NCBI RefSeq assembly: GCF_905372525.1
Contig: NZ_CAJPPN010000017.1
Coordinates: 1 to 47,120 of the forward strand
From: an uncultured Porphyromonas sp.
GTDB lineage: Bacteria > Bacteroidota > Bacteroidia > Bacteroidales > Porphyromonadaceae
Direction of reading: 5' to 3'
DNA length: 47,120 nucleotides
Part shown: one piece after another, positions 41,998 to 47,120 of the stretch
Layout of the letters: each line of letters begins with the position of its first letter
How positions within the stretch are numbered: the stretch's first letter is position 1
Notes under the pieces: generated by a model
The model's database searches: none
Told to the model about the DNA's origin: nothing
What the model saw: the letters and a program-made list of their open reading frames with translations, nothing else
Program-made: the position numbers and the translations under genes

Positions 41998-43241
41998 TAG
42001 GCTTCGGTGACTAGGTGAACGAGCGTCTCTACCGCACGACACATCGTGTCTAGTGAGGCATACTCATACTTGCCGTGGAAGTTCGCTCCACCGGTGAAGA
42101 GATTGGGGCAGGGTAGTCCCATATAGGAGAGACGTGCTCCGTCGGTCCCCCCTCGGATGGGAGAGATGAGAGGGGTGACCCCTGCCTGAGCCATTGCCTG
42201 CTTGGCACGCTCGATCATCTCGGCATGCGGTGCTACCTGATCGTACATATTATAGTAGCTATCCTTGATCTCTACCTGTATGACGGGGCGCTTGTAGGCG
42301 GCATTGATCTCGGCTGCAATCTGCTCGAGGTAGGTCTTTTTCTCCTCGAAGAGGCCTCGATCATGGTCACGGATGATGTACTCGGCCTCTGCATGCTCTA
42401 CGTCCCCACTGAAGTGGGTCAAGTGGTAGAAGCCCTCATAGCCCTCCGTGAACTCGGGGCGTGCATAGTGGGGGAGTGAGGCATGTAGTAGGTAGATCAC
42501 CTCGATGGCATTGACCAGCTTCCCCTTGGCATAGCCTGGGTGGATGCTACGCCCTGTAGCGACGACTTTGGCCGAGGCAGCGTTGAAGTTCTCATACTCC
42601 AGTTCGCCCTCTCGCCCTCCATCTACAGTGAAGGCGAAGTCCGCCCCGAACTTCTTTACATCGAAGTGATCTACACCAGCTCCGATCTCCTCATCGGGTG
42701 TGAAGCCGATGCAGATCTTGCCGTGTGGGAGCTCGGGGTGAGCCATGATATAGCGTACAGCCTCCATGATCTCAGCCACACCTGCCTTGTCGTCAGCTCC
42801 TAGGAGGGTCGTCCCATCCGTGGTGATGAGGGTATGCCCTAGTAGCTCCATGAGCTCAGGGAACTCCCGAACTGTGAGCTCAGCTGTCGTGCCTAGAGGG
42901 ATAGCCTCACCTGCGTAGTCCTCGATGATCTGTGGACGTACATCCTGCCCAGAGAAGTCAGGGCTGGTGTCCACATGTGCGATCAGCCCTAGTGCAGGAC
43001 GATCCTCATAGCCTGCCGTAGCAGGTATCTGTGCTAGGACATACCCCTTGGGCTCAAGGGTCACACAGGTGACCCCTAGCTCTAGGAGCTGGTCGTGTAG
43101 CAGGCGCAGTAGGGTGAGCTGCTTCTCTGTGGAGGGATAGCTGGTACTCTTGAGGTCGCTCTGGGTGTCGATCGCTACATAGCTGAGGAAGCGGTCGAGC
43201 AGGGACTGACGTACCTGATGGGCTATGGATGGTTGGTTCAT
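41997..43241 (-). CDS. pepT: Peptidase T (tripeptide aminopeptidase)
   Basis: 414 residues, the usual length of this M20-family di-zinc peptidase that removes the N-terminal residue from tripeptides in the cytosol. Metal and catalytic residues: AHVDTSPDFSG (His89, catalytic Asp91), TTLLGADDKAG (bridging Asp), FTPDEEIG (catalytic and metal Glu), FTVDGG, and FTGGANFHGKYEYAS with the last His. It fits a peptide-using metabolism. Its ATG overlaps the upstream TPR stop by 4 nt (ATGA), and its stop overlaps the dxr GTG by 1 nt, so three genes are tightly coupled. Confidence 0.96.
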   Translation of the reverse strand: MNQPSIAHQVRQSLLDRFLSYVAIDTQSDLKSTSYPSTEKQLTLLRLLHDQLLELGVTCVTLEPKGYVLAQIPATAGYEDRPALGLIAHVDTSPDFSGQDVRPQIIEDYAGEAIPLGTTAELTVREFPELMELLGHTLITTDGTTLLGADDKAGVAEIMEAVRYIMAHPELPHGKICIGFTPDEEIGAGVDHFDVKKFGADFAFTVDGGREGELEYENFNAASAKVVATGRSIHPGYAKGKLVNAIEVIYLLHASLPHYARPEFTEGYEGFYHLTHFSGDVEHAEAEYIIRDHDRGLFEEKKTYLEQIAAEINAAYKRPVIQVEIKDSYYNMYDQVAPHAEMIERAKQAMAQAGVTPLISPIRGGTDGARLSYMGLPCPNLFTGGANFHGKYEYASLDTMCRAVETLVHLVTEA

Positions 43242-44434
43242 TTCTTTGCTTCGTTATAGAGCTCTTCGTACCTCTTCTCTAGGCCTAGGCGGTAGTAGAC
43301 GTTGCCCAGCAGATCTCTCACTTGGTCAGGGGAACGCTTGTAGGCGGCCTCTAGGTGGGGGAGTGACTGACGGAAGTATTCCTTGGCCTTGTGCTCATCG
43401 AGCTTGGTGCTGAGGGGCTTGGATAGGAGGGTCACTGCATTGTTGTAGTAGACCTGCCCGAGGTTGAAGAGGGCATCGTAGTTGTCTGGGCTGAGCTGGA
43501 GCACCTGCTTGTAGATCTCGGTAGCTCGTGCCCAGTCCTGTGCTAGGAAGTAGACATTACCTCGTAGCACTAGGAGGTTGGGGTTTGTGGGGGCGACCTT
43601 CAGGGCTCGGTCAATGAGGGCGACAGCCTTGTCGTACTCCTTGCGTGCCTGATGGATGGAGATCATCGTCCCGAAGAAGAAGGAGGTCTCTGGGAAGAGC
43701 TCTGCCCCACGCTCTAGGATGGGCATAGCACCTAGGGTGTCCCCCTCAGCTAGATAGCTACGTGCGACGAACTGGTAGACCTCGTTGCGGTTGGCAGCCC
43801 GATCCTTGTACCTGCTCAGTCGGATGACCTCGGGGTAGAGCTTGCCCGTGTAGGCAGAGACCAGAGCATAGTAGGTGAGGTTGGCTGTCGTGGAGTCAGC
43901 GGGCAGGTCTTGTTCGCCTAGGGGGAGGAGGATGTGCTGGGCACTAAGGGCTGCGGTGAAGGCATTGACTGCCTCCTGGTAGCTCTTGCGGTCAAGCCAG
44001 AAGAGTCCTGCGCTGTAGATCCTGTCCTTGTCCTCCTTCACGTAGTCTTGTACCTTCTTGAGGTACTTTAGGCTGATGCGTCCGGTCTTGTCGGGGGTAC
44101 GCTCTAGGCTGTCGGTCTTCCGCCAACCATAGATCTCGGCCACGACGGAGCGGAACATGCTCGCTGTGTCTCCGGACACCCCTGGGGTGATGAGCTTACG
44201 ATACTCAGCCTTGGATTTGTTGTGCTCGACGAGCCCCATGACATAGTAGGTATAGGGGTCGTTCTTCGTTTCCTCGTGTGCTGCAGCCTCTCGGAGTAGC
44301 CTATCGATCTCTGCGAAGTTGGGCTTTTCACTCTGTAGCAGGCGATCAGCGGCGCGTACATTGCTACGCTGTGCTACCCCACGATAGGAGGTGAGGAGGC
44401 AGAGCGTCGCGATGCAGGCAAGATACTTTCTCAT
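43238..44434 (-). CDS. Secreted TPR-repeat protein
   Basis: 398 residues with signal peptide MRKYLACIATLCLLTSYRGVAQ. TPR-type helices fill the rest: SYQEAVNAFTAALSAQHILLPL, KEYDKAVALIDRALKVAPTNPNLLVLRGNVYFLAQDWARATEIYKQVLQLSPDNYDALFNLGQVYYNNAV and LPHLEAAYKRSPDQVRDLLGNVYYRLG. It is probably a periplasmic adaptor. It is the first gene of the pepT-dxr-rseP-rnz operon, with a TATCTTTG box 33 nt upstream. No enzymatic domain is visible. The role of a TPR protein at the head of this operon is unknown. Confidence 0.85.
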   Translation of the reverse strand: MRKYLACIATLCLLTSYRGVAQRSNVRAADRLLQSEKPNFAEIDRLLREAAAHEETKNDPYTYYVMGLVEHNKSKAEYRKLITPGVSGDTASMFRSVVAEIYGWRKTDSLERTPDKTGRISLKYLKKVQDYVKEDKDRIYSAGLFWLDRKSYQEAVNAFTAALSAQHILLPLGEQDLPADSTTANLTYYALVSAYTGKLYPEVIRLSRYKDRAANRNEVYQFVARSYLAEGDTLGAMPILERGAELFPETSFFFGTMISIHQARKEYDKAVALIDRALKVAPTNPNLLVLRGNVYFLAQDWARATEIYKQVLQLSPDNYDALFNLGQVYYNNAVTLLSKPLSTKLDEHKAKEYFRQSLPHLEAAYKRSPDQVRDLLGNVYYRLGLEKRYEELYNEAKK

Positions 44435-44466
44435 ATTGATCGTCTTGTCAAAAATTTATGCAGTGA

Positions 44467-44474
44467 CAAAGATA
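44467..44474 (-). promoter_or_regulatory. -7 box of the TPR-pepT-dxr-rseP-rnz operon
   Basis: Plus-strand CAAAGATA reads TATCTTTG on the minus strand, 33 nt before the TPR start codon. No -33 TTG at 20 nt. Confidence 0.6.
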
Positions 44475-44502
44475 CGATATTGTAAAGGAATAGATATAAG
44501 TA

Positions 44503-44540
44503 CGCCCCCACAGGAGGAGCAAACTCCTCATGCGGGGGCG
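44503..44540 (-). terminator. Terminator after the 44593 barrel gene
   Basis: CGCCCCC (44503-44509) with GGGGGCG (44534-44540) and AGGAG/CTCCT inner arms form an interrupted stem; the minus-strand tail is TACTTATATCT. A smaller GC hairpin lies just upstream (about 44554-44572). Confidence 0.65.
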
Positions 44541-44592
44541 AATGGATAGCCTCCCGTCCTCTAGGGGCGGGACGTAAAGGGCACTCGTCGAG

Positions 44593-45297
44593 CTAGAAGG
44601 TCATCCCGAGCTTGATGGAGAGGCCACTCATATTAGCCGTCGTGGTGGCATTGTTGAGGGTACCGATCTTGACAGACTGAGAGCCGTATCCGACGCTGAA
44701 GGTGTACTTCGTCACGGCTACCCCGAGTGCAGCCGAGAAGTATAGCCCGCTGAGCTGCGAGTTCGTCAGCCCTGCACTATAGCCGAGCTTGAGGTCGGCA
44801 AAGGGAGTGAAGTACTTTGTCCCAAGGGGGAGGATACCACGTCCGTGTGCATAGATGGGGAGAAGCCAGAAGCTCTTGCTATCGGGGGCATACTTCCATG
44901 TGGAGAAGTTGAGCCCGATGCCTGCACCGAGGTAGATGTGGCGATTGATATAGGCACCTACAGAGGGCAGGAGCTCTAGGCGCATATCCTTGCCGAAGCC
45001 CGTGATACCGAGCTCGGCATGAGCGGCTAGTAGAGGATAGCTACGGTCTAGGTAGACGATCTCGTGCTGCTGCTGGGGAGCCTTCTCGCGTGTGATGCGG
45101 TTGACCTCCTCTGCTGTGTAGGTGAAGATCGATCCGTCGCTGGTCTGGATCCTCACACGCTGGCCTGGGATCTGCTCTATGATTGTGCCATAGATGACGT
45201 TGCCATTCTTGAGGTGAACGGCCTCTACAGTCTTCTGGGCGAAGGTGAGCTGCACACAAGCGAAAAGCCCTAGGGCGAGGAGCAGTAATCTCTTCAT
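44593..45297 (-). CDS. Small outer-membrane beta-barrel protein
   Basis: 234 residues from ATG 45295-45297 (MKRLLLLALGLFACVQLTFAQ, signal peptide). The frame extends 19 codons further upstream without a signal, so the later start is preferred. Residues about 22-75 form a small beta domain (TVEAVHLKNGNVIYGTIIEQIPGQRVRIQTSDGSIFTYTAEEVNRI), common in Bacteroidota barrel proteins. The rest is an eight-or-more-strand barrel (VGAYINRHIYLGAGIGLNF, FTPFADLKLGYSAG, YFSAALGVAVTKYTFSVGYG) ending IKLGMTF. Own promoter and terminator. Function unknown. Confidence 0.8.
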   Translation of the reverse strand: MKRLLLLALGLFACVQLTFAQKTVEAVHLKNGNVIYGTIIEQIPGQRVRIQTSDGSIFTYTAEEVNRITREKAPQQQHEIVYLDRSYPLLAAHAELGITGFGKDMRLELLPSVGAYINRHIYLGAGIGLNFSTWKYAPDSKSFWLLPIYAHGRGILPLGTKYFTPFADLKLGYSAGLTNSQLSGLYFSAALGVAVTKYTFSVGYGSQSVKIGTLNNATTTANMSGLSIKLGMTF

Positions 45298-45396
45298 TGT
45301 TGTTGTCTGGATGTTTAATCGTTTTTGTTCTATGCTTATCACTTCCCAGCTCACTCATCCTCAGGGGAAGGGGGAGCTTAGGAGAGTTCTGAGGGG

Positions 45397-45404
45397 CAAA
45401 GATA
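45397..45404 (-). promoter_or_regulatory. -7 box upstream of the small barrel gene
   Basis: Plus-strand CAAAGATA reads TATCTTTG on the minus strand, giving a leader of about 95 nt before ATG 45297. Confidence 0.6.
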
Positions 45405-45678
45405 GTGACTTTCCCCTAATAAGGATGCCAGCGAGGGTGAGTGTACCTCCTCTTTGTCTCCTGGTATGGCTTCCAGAGTAGCCTAGGGGCGGTGTGGATG
45501 GGGAGCTCTCTTTCTGCTCTCTGGACAGAGGTTCTGGGAGGGTGGGGGAGGAGTGGCCGATATAGCTAGGAGTATAAAATAGGAGTATAAAAAGAGGAAA
45601 CATCCTAAGATACTAACAAGTAATCTCAGAATGCCTCATCAAACAAATACACATCAAAACTATGGAAACCTTTTGTGG
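45405..45678. other. Intergenic stretch with no recognised gene
   Basis: Only a short direct repeat (AGGAGTATAAAA, twice near 45570-45592) stands out between the barrel promoter and tRNA-Gly. No clear terminator for the tRNA could be drawn. Confidence 0.45.
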
Positions 45679-45751
45679 AGCGGAAGACGGGACTCGAACC
45701 CGCGACCCTAACCTTGGCAAGGTTATGCTCTACCAACTGAGCTACTTCCGC
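45679..45751 (-). tRNA. tRNA-Gly (GCC)
   Basis: On the minus strand: acceptor GCGGAAG with CTTCCGC, D-arm GCTC-GAGC, anticodon stem AACCT/AGGTT with loop TGCCA-type giving GCC, T-arm CGGG-TTCGAGT-CCCG. 73 nt, discriminator U, CCA not encoded. Confidence 0.95.
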
Positions 45752-45798
45752 AGTATTTCAATCTTGCTCAGGGAGGCTTGCCTTTCCCTTTTGCACTG

Positions 45799-45829
45799 CA
45801 AAGGTAATGCAAGTTTTTGAACTGACCAA
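45799..45829 (-). promoter_or_regulatory. tRNA-Gly promoter
   Basis: Minus strand: TTG (45827-45829), exactly 20 nt, then TACCTTTG (45799-45806). Confidence 0.8.
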
Positions 45830-46336
45830 ATACTTCTGAAAGTTATACCGGATTTCTTGCTAGATCTATTACCTAAGATGTGTGATAGTGAGACGAATAG
45901 CCTCACTGGAGAATTCGGTACTTCCGGGCTAGGTGGACGGCATTGCAGCACCCTTCCACAGCACTAGCTCGGCTCTCTAGTGCTCCGATCGGGGGCTATG
46001 AGAGGAGCCTTTGGGGGTGTCTGTCTGCATAGTGGGAGAGAGACGTGGGATGCACAGAGGGGCTCTCTACATATATATTAGTGTATCGAGAGCATTATCC
46101 TGACATCCTGAGTCAGCTATATAATAATGTATAGGAGCAGTGCCTGTATGTAGCTTGGGTGGTATGATGGGGGCTCAGAGGGTAGCCTATCGGAGGAGTG
46201 TAGGGGAGGCCCTCCTGAGTGTGAGGGAGTATCTTGCCTCGCTGGAGACCGTGCTTATCCGTCCTGCATCTCCTCTGAGGACGAGGGTACGCTCGAGAGA
46301 AGGGGACGGGTATACTTAGCCCTAGGAAAAGCAAAG

Positions 46337-46368
46337 ATCCCAAGGCTATCCATATAGCCTTGGGATCA
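46337..46368 (-). terminator. Terminator after tRNA-Asn
   Basis: GATCCCAAGGCTAT (46337-46350) pairs perfectly with ATAGCCTTGGGATC (46355-46368) with a 4-nt loop; on the minus strand TTTGCTTTTCC follows. It lies 33 nt past the tRNA. The stretch from 45830 to 46336 holds no gene I can support. Confidence 0.88.
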
Positions 46369-46400
46369 GGATGTTGTACAGAGGCTTTATCAGCCTCTCT

Positions 46401-46476
46401 GCTCTTCCTCTTGGACTTGAACCAAGGACCCTCTGATTAACAGTCAGATGCTCTAACCGACTGAGCTAAGGAAGAG
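46401..46476 (-). tRNA. tRNA-Asn (GTT)
   Basis: On the minus strand: acceptor CTCTTCC with GGAAGAG, D-arm GCTC-GAGC with loop AGTCGGTTA, anticodon stem TCTGA/TCAGA, loop CTGTTAA giving GTT, T-arm CTTGG-TTCAAGT-CCAAG. 76 nt; the encoded 3' end GC-A does not complete CCA. Confidence 0.94.
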
Positions 46477-46501
46477 TGTTCAAAGCGTCTTTTCGACACC
46501 G

Positions 46502-46532
46502 CAAAGGTAGTACAACTTCCTCACTCTTGCAA
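46502..46532 (-). promoter_or_regulatory. tRNA-Asn promoter
   Basis: Minus strand: TTG (46530-46532), exactly 20 nt, then TACCTTTG (46502-46509), 26 nt before the mature tRNA. Confidence 0.8.
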
Positions 46533-46710
46533 TAGTCAGAGCAGATGATGGTACTCTTTTCTCGTTCTCTGTCCCCTGTCGCTTTATATTCTCCGCCTCC
46601 AGTGCCGCAGCCTAGAGGGGGGAGGTTGTCCCCCTCCCCTAGGAACGGAGGGGGGCGAGATCCACCCTACGTAACACGCTAGGTATCAGGCCTACCGAGA
46701 GGGCAAAAAC

Positions 46711-46785
46711 GCTCATACCGAGAGCGCAAGTGCGCTCTCGGTATGAGCGCCTCCATCACCTTACATAGGTGATGGAGGCGCTCAT
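46711..46785. repeat. Two overlapping long hairpins in copy B
   Basis: Hairpin 1: GCTCATACCGAGAGCGCA (46711-46728) with 46731-46748, 18 bp perfect. Hairpin 2: 46743-46761 with 46767-46785, 19 bp perfect, loop TACAT. Both need ATGAGC at 46743-46748, so they cannot form fully at the same time. Confidence 0.85.
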
Positions 46786-47079
46786 TATATGTTCTATATC
46801 CCCCTTCTCGGTATGTCCTCTAGTGCCCCTCTCGATATATGGGATACAGAGTGTGTTAAGGGAAGGGGCTTGGTGCACTAGAGGGAGCCCTGTGCGGAGC
46901 GTCAATGAATGGGTAAGGATGAGTGACCGATCGGGGAGGGGGCGGGGCTCCCCAGGGCTGACGCATGAAATCACTATAGTGCGAGGGCAAGGTCGTGAAG
47001 GAGTATACGCCGAAGATAGAAGTATCCGTGTCCTAGGTGTAGAGATCCCCAGCGTATACCTCCTGCCTAGGAGGGATGA

Positions 47080-47119
47080 GTATACACGTGTGTACACAAC
47101 TGTATACCCACGTGTACAC
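47080..47119. repeat. Helically phased palindrome array, copy B
   Basis: Boxes GTATACAC 47080-47087, GTGTACAC 47090-47097, GTATAC 47102-47107, GTGTACAC 47112-47119. Centres are 10, 11 and 11 bp apart. The array may continue beyond the window. Confidence 0.85.
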
Positions 47120-47120
47120 A

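Larger units (their letters stand above)
46690..47120 (-). repeat. Long dispersed repeat, copy B (reaches window edge)
   Basis: Inverted counterpart of the repeat at about 7767-8124, with the palindrome array at the right edge and hairpins at the left. The right roughly 170 nt match copy A closely; the middle (about 46800-46940) is more divergent or unrelated. The open frame 46756-47097 through it is not conserved. The gap from 46533 to 46689 shows only a GC-rich tract. Confidence 0.78.

Noticed and set aside
46756..47097. Open frame of 113 codons at the right edge
   Set aside because: It runs through the repeat's array and hairpin; similarity to the frame at 7787 is limited to the first residues and comes from DNA repeat identity.

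Overview
The window looks like chromosomal DNA of a Bacteroidota bacterium, most likely order Bacteroidales and close to Porphyromonas. This rests on: a SusC/SusD pair and other TonB-linked receptors with carboxypeptidase-regulatory-like N-termini; domains typical of the phylum (BACON, DUF5689, DUF4302, TamL-type lipidated Omp85); a split MutA/MutB methylmalonyl-CoA mutase; a short pyruvoyl-dependent arginine decarboxylase; and repeated TAnnTTTG promoter -7 elements. Base composition is moderately GC-rich. The genus is inferred, not proven.

Layout. 1-4841 (minus): a TonB-dependent receptor followed by two DUF5689-type lipoproteins, the last running off the left edge; a secreted endonuclease/exonuclease/phosphatase-fold enzyme is divergent at 4975-6027. 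6221-7525 (minus): small uncharacterised secreted or lipoprotein genes behind one promoter. 7303-8337: a gene-free kilobase with a dispersed noncoding repeat. 8338-13144 (plus): aroE overlapping a TamL-like Omp85 gene, a small outer-membrane barrel and a GNA1162/DUF799-like lipoprotein. 13242-20418 (minus): a four-gene import operon (SusC, SusD, zinc metallohydrolase lipoprotein, DUF4302 lipoprotein), separated from its convergent neighbour by a 24-bp perfect stem. 21017-23596 (minus): a siderophore-type TonB receptor. 24464-31001 (plus): pnp, then mutA-mutB. 31379-32561: tRNA-Cys and pyruvoyl arginine decarboxylase. 33598-44434 (minus): a compact run of TPR protein, pepT, dxr, rseP, rnz, a large TPR protein and an outer-membrane barrel. 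44593-45297: a small barrel protein. tRNA-Met, tRNA-Gly and tRNA-Asn lie on the minus strand in the gene-poor stretches.

How the genes fit together. Much of the window is cell-envelope machinery: three TonB systems, Omp85 assembly and RseP. The rest is housekeeping metabolism: shikimate and non-mevalonate isoprenoid steps, RNA turnover by PNPase and RNase Z, and peptide use by PepT. MutAB fits succinate-to-propionate fermentation, and the arginine decarboxylase fits an amino-acid-using lifestyle.

Most unusual signal. A family of noncoding dispersed repeats occupies several gene-free gaps. Three places hold arrays of the palindrome GTGTACAC/GTATAC (7767-7828, 24084-24157, 47080-47119) whose centres are spaced 10-13 bp, about one helical turn. 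Two of these arrays sit at one end of a longer repeat present in opposite orientations (about 7767-8124 and 46690-47120). Long hairpins lie at the other end, and one hairpin recurs at 33393-33431 with compensatory base changes. No reading frame is conserved between copies, so this looks like a protein-binding or structured-RNA element, or a non-autonomous mobile element, rather than genes. A second regularity is that all four tRNA genes carry TTG-N20-(TACCTTTG or TTACTTTG) promoters with exactly the same spacing, whereas most mRNA promoters show only the -7 box.
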